A DNA stretch of 62,117 nt from assembly GCA_025800125.1 (NCBI GenBank), contig JAOXSF010000142.1, positions 1-62,117 of the forward strand, read 5' to 3'. The stretch comes from Marinobacterium sp. (GTDB lineage: Bacteria > Pseudomonadota > Gammaproteobacteria > Pseudomonadales > Balneatricaceae). A program made the translations under genes and the position numbers. Under the pieces are notes generated by a model. That model made no database searches. It was not told where the DNA came from and worked only from the letters and a program-made list of their open reading frames with translations. Below, piece by piece: positions 53,342 to 61,907 of this stretch (position 1 is the first letter of the stretch; each line of letters opens with the position of its first letter).

Positions 53342-53736
53342 AGTGTTTGTCTCGGTTGTTGCTTGCACGTCGTTCAATGTTGCACTCCATGAGTGGGTAG
53401 CGCTCAGGTTTTTGAGCCTGAGTCTGTTGTTATTCAGTATGGATGAAACTCTGTCTTCTGCTGGACAGATATTTCTGTTACGGCCGGTCAAGAAAAATAA
53501 TCAATCAGGCTATGGTCTAAGTGAGAATGCTTCTTGACGAGCGAAGTGTAAAGCATCGGATATTTAATCTCAATTTACTAATATACTCGGTTGTAATATT
53601 AGTCTCCCCTAATTTAATATTGTTTGATTAACAACCTGTCCCGCTGAGGATAGCAGGCCTGAACACGATGATGTTGATCTGCGCCGGTCTCTGCGAAGGT
53701 TGTCCATTAATCTAACTTTAATAAAGGAGTCATCTG
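53342..53736. promoter_or_regulatory. arsR-like/MMPL divergent region with inverted-repeat operator candidate
   Basis: In this 395-base gap, ACTAATAT (53577-53584) and ATATTAGT (53596-53603) form a perfect 8-bp inverted repeat with an 11-base spacer, in a strongly A/T-rich stretch about 135 bases before the exporter start. ArsR-family sites are usually A/T-rich inverted repeats of this kind. A ribosome-binding AAAGGAG lies just before 53737. The rest shows no other feature that I can support. Confidence 0.6.
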
Positions 53737-56328
53737 ATGCTGCGAGATCGGTTGATTGCATTCTCTATCGACCGGCCCCGATGGGTGTTTTATATGCTGT
53801 TGGCGCTCTGTGTGCTGGCTGCACTACAGATACCATCCATCAAGGTCGATACTGACCCGGAAAATATGTTGCCACACGATCAGACTGACCGGGTTTACCA
53901 TGATCAGGTAAAAGAGCGTTTCTCTCTCTACGATATGATTGTGGTGGGCATCGTCAATGAAGAGGGGGTATATAACCCACAAACGCTGACCGACTTGCAC
54001 ACACTTTCTCAAGCCATCGGTCAGATGGACGGTGTCGTACAGCAGGATCTGATGGCGCTGGACCGTGTTGATAACATCAGCCAGGAAGGGCCCGGTACCA
54101 TCCGCTTTGAGTGGATGATGAAAACGGCCCCGCAAACCCAGCAGCAAGCTGATGCAATCCGCACAGCGGTTGAACGTTTGCCTTTGCTGAACAACACCCT
54201 GGTGTCAGGTGATGGCAAAGCAACGGCAGTCTATGTACCGATTGTCAGCAAGTCAGAAAGTTATCGGTTGTCGCAGGAAATTCAGGCGGTTGTTGCTACG
54301 CTGAATAACCCGGATCAGTACTATATGGCTGGTTTACCGGTTGCCGAAGATACCTTCGGGGTAGAGATGTTTTTGCAAATGGCCGTATCAGCGCCATTGG
54401 CAGGGCTGATGATCTTTATTCTGATGTGGGTATTTTTCCGCTCGATGCTGCTGGTCAGTGCGGCAATGATTGTCGCAATGGCGTCAGTGATTATTACTAT
54501 GGGCTTGCTGATTGGTCAGGGCTACACTGTACACATCATGAGCTCCATGATACCGATCTTCCTGATGCCAATTGCTGTTGTAGACTCAGTACATATACTG
54601 TCTGAATTTGCTGACCGCTATAAGCCGGGCGAAGATCCGCGTGAAGCGTTGCGTGAAGTCGTTGGCCATCTGTTCACCCCGATGCTGTTTACCTCTGTCA
54701 CCTCTGCGGTTGGCTTTGCATCGCTGGCTTTTACCCCGATTCCCCCAGTACAAATTTTTGGTTTGCATGTTGCTTTCGGCATTTTACTGGCTTTTATCGT
54801 GACCATTTTGTTGGTACCTGCCTACATCGTCAGTTTGTCACCTAAGCGACTGGCTGCATTGCAGGATCACAGCATTGATGAAGGGGATGATAATACCCTG
54901 TTAGGGCGTATGCTGGCTAAAACAGGGCGTTTCTCGTTGGCAAAATCCAAAGGCCTGATGGTGTTTTTTACAGCACTGGTTGTAGTGTCTGTATATGGTG
55001 TTAGCCAGATTCAGATTAACGATAATCCGGTACGCTGGTTTAAGGAAGACCATCGCTTGCGGGTGGCTGATCGTGTTATGAATGAACACTTTCCAGGTAC
55101 CTATGATGCTTTCCTAGTGCTGGAAAAGCCGATGCAAGAGGCTGAAAAACAGCAGTTGGAGCAACAACTTGATGTATTGGCCAGTAAAGCAGGCCTGACT
55201 GTATCATTAGCTGAAATTCGTCAGGAGGCAGCTGACGAGCGCTATGTTAACTATCTGAATAATCTGGCAACCGCATTTGATGAAGCCAGTCTGTCCGGTG
55301 ATATCAACCAGGAACAGAACTGGCTGGATATGCTGACTACTGTGGAAAATGCGCAAACGAGTTCCAAGTATTTTCTGACACCTGATGCACTGACCTATCT
55401 GGAACAGCTGCAGGCACATCTTAACGATTCCGATTATGTGGGTAAGTCGAATGGACTGACTTCACTGTTAAAAACGGTTTACCGCGAACTCAATGGCGGT
55501 AGTGATGATCAGTACCGTCTGCCACCGACCGCGACAGCTGCTGCGCAGACTATTCTGAGCTTCCAGGGTTCCCACCGTCCAGATGACCTCTGGCATATGG
55601 TGACCCCTGATTACCGTGCAACCACACTTTGGATTCAGCTTCGCAGTGGTGATAACCAGGATATGAGTAAAGTCATTGAACTGGTAGATCAGTATATTAC
55701 TGCAAACCCTCTACCGCAGGGAGTGGAAGCAAATTGGGCAGGCCTGACTTACATCAATGTGGTCTGGCAGGAACAGATGGTCAACGGCATGCTGAACAGC
55801 CTGACCAGCGCTTTCTTTACCGTACTGATTATGATGGTGTTGCTGTTCCGTTCTGTGAAAATTGGTCTGTTGTCGATGTTGCCACTGACCGTCACCATTC
55901 TGTTTATCTATGGTGTTATAGGGATTATTGGTAAAGATTACGATATGCCAATCGCTGTACTGTCTGCGTTGACACTGGGTCTGTCGGTTGACTTTGCTAT
56001 TCATTTTCTGGAGCGCACTCGCGCGATTTATCGAGAAACAGGTAACTGGCCAGCAACCATTGCGGAGGTTTACCAGGGGCCATCACGTGCCATCAGCCGC
56101 AATGCTGTGGTAGTTGCGGTTGGTTTTACGCCGCTATTAGTAGCACCGCTGGTGCCCTACATCACGGTTGGCTTCTTCCTTGCCACCATCATGGCGGTTT
56201 CCGCCGTTGTCACTATTATTTTGCTGCCAGCAGTGATGGATCGTATCCGCAATAAAGATGCGCTCTTTGGGGTATCAGCATCTACCGTGAACTCATCTGC
56301 AACAGAAAAGGAGGTTCAGAATGCCTGA
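53737..56328 (+). CDS. RND-superfamily MMPL-type exporter
   Basis: The 863-residue protein has twelve membrane segments in two sets: helix 1 at about 17-33, helices 2-6 at about 220-375, helix 7 at about 405-422 and helices 8-12 at about 700-835. Two periplasmic loops begin VDTDPENMLPHDQ and INDNPVRWFKEDH. The TM4-type motifs are LMPIAVVDSVHILSEFADRY and ALTLGLSVDFAIHFLERTRA, with the membrane-embedded Asp residues used for proton coupling. This is the HpnN/MmpL-like branch that moves lipids or hydrophobic compounds to the outer membrane. It overlaps the next gene by 8 bases. Confidence 0.92.
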   Translation: MLRDRLIAFSIDRPRWVFYMLLALCVLAALQIPSIKVDTDPENMLPHDQTDRVYHDQVKERFSLYDMIVVGIVNEEGVYNPQTLTDLHTLSQAIGQMDGVVQQDLMALDRVDNISQEGPGTIRFEWMMKTAPQTQQQADAIRTAVERLPLLNNTLVSGDGKATAVYVPIVSKSESYRLSQEIQAVVATLNNPDQYYMAGLPVAEDTFGVEMFLQMAVSAPLAGLMIFILMWVFFRSMLLVSAAMIVAMASVIITMGLLIGQGYTVHIMSSMIPIFLMPIAVVDSVHILSEFADRYKPGEDPREALREVVGHLFTPMLFTSVTSAVGFASLAFTPIPPVQIFGLHVAFGILLAFIVTILLVPAYIVSLSPKRLAALQDHSIDEGDDNTLLGRMLAKTGRFSLAKSKGLMVFFTALVVVSVYGVSQIQINDNPVRWFKEDHRLRVADRVMNEHFPGTYDAFLVLEKPMQEAEKQQLEQQLDVLASKAGLTVSLAEIRQEAADERYVNYLNNLATAFDEASLSGDINQEQNWLDMLTTVENAQTSSKYFLTPDALTYLEQLQAHLNDSDYVGKSNGLTSLLKTVYRELNGGSDDQYRLPPTATAAAQTILSFQGSHRPDDLWHMVTPDYRATTLWIQLRSGDNQDMSKVIELVDQYITANPLPQGVEANWAGLTYINVVWQEQMVNGMLNSLTSAFFTVLIMMVLLFRSVKIGLLSMLPLTVTILFIYGVIGIIGKDYDMPIAVLSALTLGLSVDFAIHFLERTRAIYRETGNWPATIAEVYQGPSRAISRNAVVVAVGFTPLLVAPLVPYITVGFFLATIMAVSAVVTIILLPAVMDRIRNKDALFGVSASTVNSSATEKEVQNA

Positions 56329-57154
56329 GTTTATCTCGTCAACGATTACCCAGCGGTTTTGTCGTGGGGCTATAGTGGCAGCGCTGTTAGCTATTACGCC
56401 CGTTGGTCAAGCGGCTGATCTGACGGATGCACAGGCGATAGTCAGCCAGGCTAATCTGGCATCTTACTATCGTGGGAATGATGGCCGTTCTGAAGCCCGT
56501 ATGCTGATTCGTGATGCACAGGGGCGTGAGCAGGTGCGTCAGTTCACCATTCTGCGTCGTGATCGCGAAGATGGTGGTGATCAGGACTTCCTCGTTGCAT
56601 TCAGTCGTCCTGCTGATGTTCGCAACACGGTTTTTATGGTAGCAAAGCACACCCAGGCAGAAGATGATCGTTGGCTTTATCTGCCTGGGCTTGATCTGGT
56701 AAAACGTATTTCTGCCGGTGACAAACGAACCAGTTTTGTTGGTTCTCATTATTTCTATGAAGATGTATCCGGGCGTAACCTGCAAGAAGATAATCACAGG
56801 CTTGTTGAGACAACCGATCAGCATTATGTGATTGCGGCAACACCTCAAGATCCAGTGTCAGTGGAGTTCAAAAGCTATAAGGTCTGGATTGATAAACAGA
56901 CCTTGTTGCCGATGACCATCGAGTATCAGGATGAAGCGGGTAAGGTTTACCGTAAGGTGGAAGTGCTTAAGGTGGCTGATGTGTCCGGGTTCCCGACGGT
57001 GACACAATCCCGCGTTAGCGATCTACGTAGTGGTGGCTCAACGACTATGCAGTTCCGTTTTATCCGTTACGATCTGGGGATGGATGCTGCCGTATTTACT
57101 GAGCGCTCGTTACGTAAGCCTCCCCGTGAGTGGCTACGCAGACCTGAGTCATGA
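56321..57154 (+). CDS. LolA-like outer-membrane lipoprotein-sorting family protein
   Basis: The 277-residue protein has a signal peptide (GAIVAALLAITPVGQAADLT, cleavage near residue 31) and a LolA/LppX-like half-barrel: RNTVFMVAKHTQAEDDRWLY, LPGLDLVKRISAGDKRTSFV, GSHYFYEDVSGRNL. This family (outer membrane lipoprotein-sorting protein, not LolA itself) is often encoded with MMPL-type exporters and probably carries the hydrophobic cargo across the periplasm. It overlaps the exporter gene by 8 bases and lies 10 bases from the barrel gene. Confidence 0.88.
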   Translation: MPEFISSTITQRFCRGAIVAALLAITPVGQAADLTDAQAIVSQANLASYYRGNDGRSEARMLIRDAQGREQVRQFTILRRDREDGGDQDFLVAFSRPADVRNTVFMVAKHTQAEDDRWLYLPGLDLVKRISAGDKRTSFVGSHYFYEDVSGRNLQEDNHRLVETTDQHYVIAATPQDPVSVEFKSYKVWIDKQTLLPMTIEYQDEAGKVYRKVEVLKVADVSGFPTVTQSRVSDLRSGGSTTMQFRFIRYDLGMDAAVFTERSLRKPPREWLRRPES

Positions 57155-57164
57155 GGGTTGAGCC

Positions 57165-58559
57165 ATGAGCACTATCAAATCGGTACGCCCTGGGCAGCGC
57201 TGGTATGCGCTGGCCCTGGGGGTTTTGTTAGCTGGCGGAGCCGGGGTTATACCTGGCTCTGTTCTGGCGGGCGGATTGGTACAAGCCGATAACTGGGCAG
57301 AAGAAGACGAGAGCTGGGGTGATGACAGCTGGGGTGATGACCAGACTGAATCTGCGGGAGCTGCCTTGCAGGGGTTTTATGAACTGGGAGTGGGTGGGCG
57401 TTTGCATAATGACCCTGTTCTGGATGAAAACCTGACGTTAGCAGAAGCCAGAGCTCGGCTTGAGTATGGTCGCTATTTTGATGACACACATTTTACGCTG
57501 AAAGGTGATATTTTTGCGGATGGTGTCGAACATGGCTTGCAGGGTGATCTGCGTGAAGCGATGTTTGCTTTCAGTGTGAGCGATAATATTGATATGCGTG
57601 TCGGTCAGCAGGTACTGACGTGGGGAACCGGGGATCTGCTATTTCTGAATGATCTGTTTGCCAAAGATTGGGTGTCATTTTTCTCCGGGCGAGAGGACTC
57701 CTACCTTAAAGCGCCTTCTGCTTCCATAAAGGCCAGTTACTATGGTTTGAATCTGGGAGGGTCAGGTGGTGATAATGGGGTTAATCTCGATCTGGTCTGG
57801 ACTCCGAAATTTACCCATGACCGTTTCATTGATGGCGAGCGCTTCTCTTACTTTTCCCCCATGGTTGGCACCAATGTTGCGGCACCGTCGGGGTATTTTG
57901 TACCGGAAGAGCCCGATCAGAAGTTTGAAAATGGTGAGTTTGCAGCTCGCCTGTTTGGTCGTCAGGGTAGTACTGAATGGGCACTGTATGGTTATCAGGG
58001 GTTCTGGAAACGGCCAGTATCCATGACGCCTGATATGCGTGGTAACTTTGACCGTCTGACTGCTCTGGGGGCCAGTGTGCGTGGCAATCTGGCTGCGGGT
58101 ATTGCGCATGCTGAGGTTGCCTGGTACGAAGGCAAAGATAGCAATGGCGATGATCCGTTACGGGCTAATGATCAGTTCCGTGCATTGATGGGTTATGAGC
58201 AGGAATTGGTTTCTGATCTGACCATGGGGGTGCAGTACTACCTTGAATGGACTCAGGACTATGACGAATTGCGTCGTACTGATGGCCACTCACCTTACCG
58301 GCCTGATGAGTACCGACAGGTGATGACGTTGCGGCTCAGTTACCGGCTCATGCAAAATAACCTGACATTAAACTGGTTCAGCTTCTGGTCGCCAACAGAT
58401 GAAGATTATTACTTGCGTCCATCGGTGCGTTATCGGTTAGATGATGCCTGGTCAGTGACAGTAGGTGGTAATATTTTTGGCGGTGAAGAGCAGCATACCT
58501 TCTTTGGCCAGTTTGAAGATGCCTCCAATCTCTATGCCCGTTTACGCTACAGTTACTGA
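57165..58559 (+). CDS. Outer-membrane beta-barrel protein of the exporter operon
   Basis: The 464-residue protein has a signal peptide ending near VLAGG, a very acidic linker (about 42-60, DNWAEEDESWGDDSWGDD), and alternating amphipathic strands to a C-terminal aromatic residue (LYARLRYSY), the hallmark of a Bam-inserted outer-membrane barrel. Segments such as MRVGQQVLTWGTGDLLFLND resemble DUF1302/porin-like proteins that accompany MMPL and LolA-like genes. It is probably the outer-membrane end of the pathway (inference). The acidic linker contains a perfect 15-bp duplication. Confidence 0.8.
   Translation: MSTIKSVRPGQRWYALALGVLLAGGAGVIPGSVLAGGLVQADNWAEEDESWGDDSWGDDQTESAGAALQGFYELGVGGRLHNDPVLDENLTLAEARARLEYGRYFDDTHFTLKGDIFADGVEHGLQGDLREAMFAFSVSDNIDMRVGQQVLTWGTGDLLFLNDLFAKDWVSFFSGREDSYLKAPSASIKASYYGLNLGGSGGDNGVNLDLVWTPKFTHDRFIDGERFSYFSPMVGTNVAAPSGYFVPEEPDQKFENGEFAARLFGRQGSTEWALYGYQGFWKRPVSMTPDMRGNFDRLTALGASVRGNLAAGIAHAEVAWYEGKDSNGDDPLRANDQFRALMGYEQELVSDLTMGVQYYLEWTQDYDELRRTDGHSPYRPDEYRQVMTLRLSYRLMQNNLTLNWFSFWSPTDEDYYLRPSVRYRLDDAWSVTVGGNIFGGEEQHTFFGQFEDASNLYARLRYSY
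57312..57341. repeat. Perfect 15-bp tandem duplication in the barrel gene
   Basis: AGCTGGGGTGATGAC occurs twice in tandem (57312-57326, 57327-57341), encoding the repeated SWGDD in the acidic linker. Confidence 0.95.
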
Positions 58560-58590
58560 TATACACGTTGTCACTTGTGACGGGTTATAC

Positions 58591-58616
58591 AAACGGGGGC
58601 ATCTAGCCCTCGTTTT
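58591..58616 (+). terminator. Terminator of the exporter operon
   Basis: AAACGGGGGC (58591-58600) pairs with GCCCTCGTTT (58606-58615) with one G-T wobble and a 5-base loop, ending in TTTT. Confidence 0.75.
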
Positions 58617-58673
58617 CTTCAGCTATGTTTCATCTCCTGCTGCTAAATTGCACACGAATATAGCGCCATTAGA

Positions 58674-58713
58674 ATATCGTGTTACTAAGTAGTATATCGT
58701 GTTGCCAGGTAGT
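58674..58713. repeat. 20-bp tandem duplication
   Basis: ATATCGTGTTACTAAGTAGT (58674-58693) and ATATCGTGTTGCCAGGTAGT (58694-58713) are adjacent, just upstream of the dioxygenase-family gene. Sixteen or seventeen of 20 bases match. Confidence 0.85.
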
Positions 58714-58730
58714 TAAAGGGTTCTTTGTCC

Positions 58731-59084
58731 ATGTCTGTAAACAGCACCATTGAAGTTGCACACATTCGGGGTTTTCATGCCCATGTCTATTTTGATCAGC
58801 ATAGTGAAAAGCAGGCAGAAAGCCTTATCGGTGCAACGACACAACGCTTCCATGTTCAAGTAGGCCGAATGCACCGTCGTCCTGTTGGGCCGCATCCTAT
58901 GTGGAGCTGTCAGCTGTCTTTTGAGCGGGTTGAGGCAGGTGATCTGATCGCCTGGTTGGCACTAAACCGACAGCAGTTGATAGTATTTATCCATCCACTG
59001 ACCGGTGATGAACTGCGCGATCATAAAGACGCAGCGATCTGGCTGGGTGAGCCACAACCGCTGGATCTTTCAATTTTCGATTGA
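58731..59084 (+). CDS. DOPA 4,5-dioxygenase family protein
   Basis: The 117-residue protein (ATG at 58731) has the family pattern RGFHAHVYFDQHSEKQAESL, VGRMHRRPVGPHPMWSCQLS and LIVFIHPLTGDELRDHKDAA, with several conserved His residues (HAH, HPMW, HPLTG) that probably bind iron. Plant and fungal relatives cleave DOPA; the bacterial substrate is unknown. A TTG six bases upstream is an alternative start. It stands alone. Confidence 0.88.
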   Translation: MSVNSTIEVAHIRGFHAHVYFDQHSEKQAESLIGATTQRFHVQVGRMHRRPVGPHPMWSCQLSFERVEAGDLIAWLALNRQQLIVFIHPLTGDELRDHKDAAIWLGEPQPLDLSIFD

Positions 59085-59148
59085 GCTGTTGTCGTGATTG
59101 GGGCAGCTCTATGGTTGATATAGCGTTTTGATGGCCATTGTCTGGAAG

Positions 59149-59415
59149 TCAGTTACGTAGCGGATGACCTTCGGGAAGCTGACGTTCAATCCATAGGGCA
59201 AGTTTATGTTTCATACGCGGTAGATTTTCCTGATCTTTTGCCAATGCGGTTACCAGGCCGTCATGTACCAGTAAACGATACAGATACTCAACCTTAGCGT
59301 TGGCGGAGTCTGTGCTCTCAAACTCACCAACTCCGCGGGATTTAGCATAGATTGCACCGATACGCAGTGCTTCTTTTACCAGTTGGGCTTCATCTTTTTT
59401 CTGTTGTTTTGCCAT
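59149..59415 (-). CDS. DUF5062 family protein
   Basis: The 88-residue protein starts MAKQQKKDEAQLVKEALRIG and contains AKVEYLYRLLVHDGLVTALA, matching the small cytosolic DUF5062 family seen in marine Gammaproteobacteria (recalled by pattern). It is helical, with no membrane segment. AGAGGA lies upstream of the ATG. Function unknown. It lies 71 bases downstream of the GreA/B-like gene on the same strand. Confidence 0.78.
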   Translation of the reverse strand: MAKQQKKDEAQLVKEALRIGAIYAKSRGVGEFESTDSANAKVEYLYRLLVHDGLVTALAKDQENLPRMKHKLALWIERQLPEGHPLRN

Positions 59416-59486
59416 CGTACATCCTCTTCCTGAGATGGAGCAGACAATCAGTGGAACGGGTTTATCAGCATGATACAGCGAGTTGC

Positions 59487-60058
59487 TTAATATAATGCGC
59501 TGATGACGTAGTGATTGCCATCAGGGAGTGTTATCTCATCTTCCAAAAAAGCACCGGTCAGGCGCTGGCCAACGGGTGTATCAGGACTGACAAGTGTGAT
59601 GAGTACTTCCTGTGTGGTTATTGTGGTTATTGCTTCGCTGTTCTGCGTTATTACCGGTAGTGAGCATGTATGGAATTTGAATTGTAACCCTCCTTGCCAT
59701 GGGCTGAGCAAAAACCATCGTGTTGTGATCGGCATATTTAGGGTCGTGAGTTGTATCAACGCGCCTTTGGCAATCGCAGTACCCATGTCAAAGTCTGGTA
59801 ATTGCCATTGGTGCCAGTTGCTAAGGTCGTGCTGCAATGTGCTGGCGCGCATAGACTGGCCGTGGGCCAGATAGGCATTTTCAAGCCCCAGCGTGTCGTA
59901 TCGGGTTTCTGCTGCACTCTCGCTATGGGTTGCGTTGCGGTGAGCCTCGTCCGCCGCCTTCAAAGTTTCGCACAGGCTTTGCTCCAGGCGTTTGATAATT
60001 TGAACTTTAATCTCTGATTTTTTTATTTTTTATTCTTTTTGTTCATTATAAAAAACAT
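59487..60058 (-). pseudogene. GreA/GreB-like protein with apparent frameshift near the start
   Basis: The frame from 59963 (TTG) encodes 158 residues. Its C-terminal 50 (VLITLVSPDTPVGQRLTGAF) look like the GreA/B C-terminal domain, and the N-terminal part contains ATHSESAAETRYDTLGLE, typical of a GreAB-like family. Coding similarity continues upstream of the TTG through KSEIKVQIIKRLEQSLCETL to about 60026, where no ATG, GTG or TTG exists. An ATG at 60058 with AGGA seven bases before it opens a second frame (MFFIMNKKNKK) that stops at 60025-60023; one extra A in the A-run at 60031-60026 would join the two. It may be a sequence error, slippage or a real mutation. Confidence 0.6.
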
Positions 60059-60162
60059 TCACTTATCCTGTAGGGGCTGTATCTGGCAGCCTGACAAGCT
60101 AATATAACGGCACCAGGCGGGGTGTTGGAGCCCGGCCTCAATTAACTCTCAGGGAGTGTACT

Positions 60163-61659
60163 ATGGCGAATACTTTGACAGCAGCTGACTGGCAGCAGCG
60201 TGCAGAAGCATTGACCTTCAACGGACAGGCGTTTATTGGTGGTGAATATTGCGATGCAGTCAGTGGTGAAGTCTTTGATTGTATCAATCCGGCTAATGGC
60301 CAGGTGCTGGTATCGGTTGCTAGTTGTGACCAGGTTGATGCGGATAATGCCGTCAGGATTGCACGGGAGGCATTTCGTCAAAGTGAAAACTGGGCGAATC
60401 CGGGCTTTCGGAAAAAGGTGCTGTTGAAACTGGCACAGTTGATCTCCAGCCATCGGGAAGAGTTGGCATTGCTGGAAACACTGGATATGGGCAAAGGTAT
60501 CAGTGACAGCCTGTATGTTGATATTCCTGCATCCGCTAACTGCATCCGCTGGAATGCTGAAGCGATTGATAAGGTATACGGTGAAGTAGCCCCAACAGCG
60601 AACAACCATCTGGGACTGGTGGTACGTGAACCCCTGGGGGTCGTTGCTGCAATCGTTCCCTGGAACTTCCCACTGATGATGGCAAGCTGGAAAATTGGCC
60701 CGGCACTGGCGGCGGGGAATGCTGTGATTCTGAAGCCATCGGAAAAATCTCCCCTGACAGCAATCAGATTAGCACAGCTGGCAAAAGAAGCGGGTGTGCC
60801 TGATGGTATTTTCCAGGTGCTGCCTGGCTTTGGTCATACCGTGGGCCAGGCGCTGGCACTGCATATGGATGTCAATGTCATCGCGTTTACAGGCTCCACT
60901 GCTGTAGGTAAGCAGCTGATTCAGTATGCAGGCCAGTCAAATATGAAACGCACATTTATGGAGTGTGGTGGTAAAAGCCCTAACATTGTTTGCGCCGATG
61001 TAGAAAACCTGGACAAAGTGGCCGCCGCCGCAGCGTCAGCAATTTTCTATAACCAGGGGGAAGTGTGCATTGCTGCTTCGCGTTTGCTGGTAGAAAACAG
61101 CATTCGGGATGAGTTTGTTGAGAAAGTGATGGCGCGAGCCGAAAAGTTTATGCCAGGTAACCCGCTGGAGCCCAGTAGCCGGATGGGTGCTATTGTTGAT
61201 CAGCCACAATTGCAACGTGTGCTTGGTTATATCGGTAAGGGGTGTGATGAAGGTGCACGTCTACGTTACGGCGGTGAGCAGCTGGATACGGTTGCTGGTG
61301 GTTGCTTTGTGGGGCCAACAGTATTTGACAATGTAACACCAGAGATGACCATCGCCCGTGAAGAGATCTTTGGCCCGGTATTGGCAGTTATTAGTTTTGA
61401 TAGTCTGGAAGAAGCGATTGAAATTGCCAACGATACCGATTACGGCCTGGCAGCAGCGGTCTGGACCAGCAATATCAATAAAGCGTTGAAAGCGGCGCGT
61501 AAGCTGGAGTCAGGACAGGTCTTTATCAACAACTATGGCGGTGGTGACATGACTGTGCCGTTTGGTGGTGTCAAACAGTCTGGTAATGGCCGTGATAAAT
61601 CTATTCACTCTCTGGAAGAATACTCTGAGCTGAAAACTATCTGGATCGAAATCGAATAA
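60163..61659 (+). CDS. NAD(P)-dependent aldehyde dehydrogenase, PuuC-like
   Basis: The 498-residue protein is a complete ALDH: PWNFP with catalytic N168, LKPSEKSPLTAIRLAQLAKE, the general base E267 in MECGGKSPN, the nucleophile C302 in NQGEVCIAASRLL, and EEIFGPVLAV. It resembles PuuC/AldH throughout, including GDMTVPFGGVKQSGNGRDKS, so oxidation of gamma-glutamyl-aminobutyraldehyde or other amine-derived aldehydes is likely (inference). The binding-protein gene downstream may supply related substrates. It is preceded by CTCAGGGAG. Confidence 0.92.
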   Translation: MANTLTAADWQQRAEALTFNGQAFIGGEYCDAVSGEVFDCINPANGQVLVSVASCDQVDADNAVRIAREAFRQSENWANPGFRKKVLLKLAQLISSHREELALLETLDMGKGISDSLYVDIPASANCIRWNAEAIDKVYGEVAPTANNHLGLVVREPLGVVAAIVPWNFPLMMASWKIGPALAAGNAVILKPSEKSPLTAIRLAQLAKEAGVPDGIFQVLPGFGHTVGQALALHMDVNVIAFTGSTAVGKQLIQYAGQSNMKRTFMECGGKSPNIVCADVENLDKVAAAAASAIFYNQGEVCIAASRLLVENSIRDEFVEKVMARAEKFMPGNPLEPSSRMGAIVDQPQLQRVLGYIGKGCDEGARLRYGGEQLDTVAGGCFVGPTVFDNVTPEMTIAREEIFGPVLAVISFDSLEEAIEIANDTDYGLAAAVWTSNINKALKAARKLESGQVFINNYGGGDMTVPFGGVKQSGNGRDKSIHSLEEYSELKTIWIEIE

Positions 61660-61669
61660 CGCTCCCTTC

Positions 61670-61703
61670 GGGCCAGCGCCTGCTGGCCCGGTTATATTTT
61701 TTT
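61670..61703 (+). terminator. Rho-independent terminator of the aldehyde dehydrogenase gene
   Basis: GGGCCAGC (61670-61677), loop GCCT, GCTGGCCC (61682-61689), then a spacer and seven T. Confidence 0.88.
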
Positions 61704-61771
61704 GTCTTGCCTTTGTTTTTGTCAATATTTTTACTTTTTGGGTGTATTTTTGTAAAAAATATTTCTTTGGT

Positions 61772-61800
61772 TGGCGCTGCTTACTGTTAAAATAGCGCCA
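61772..61800. promoter_or_regulatory. Inverted repeat over a likely -10 element
   Basis: TGGCGCT (61772-61778) and AGCGCCA (61794-61800) form a perfect 7-bp inverted repeat with a 15-base spacer containing TAAAAT, a plausible -10 for the gene at 61908. It could be a repressor site or the base of a leader hairpin. Confidence 0.45.
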
Positions 61801-61907
61801 GAAATGTATGTCCCTGGCCACAAGCCGGGTACAGTACAGGAGGCCTTATCCGGCTATCCTGAAATATTCTTTGCTGACCTACAGGGTCCATTCAGGAGCT
61901 TACCCGC

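Noticed and set aside
53342-53491. N-terminal extension of the ArsR-family protein
   Set aside because: The extra 50 residues are unlike ArsR proteins, and the ATG at 53341 gives the usual length.
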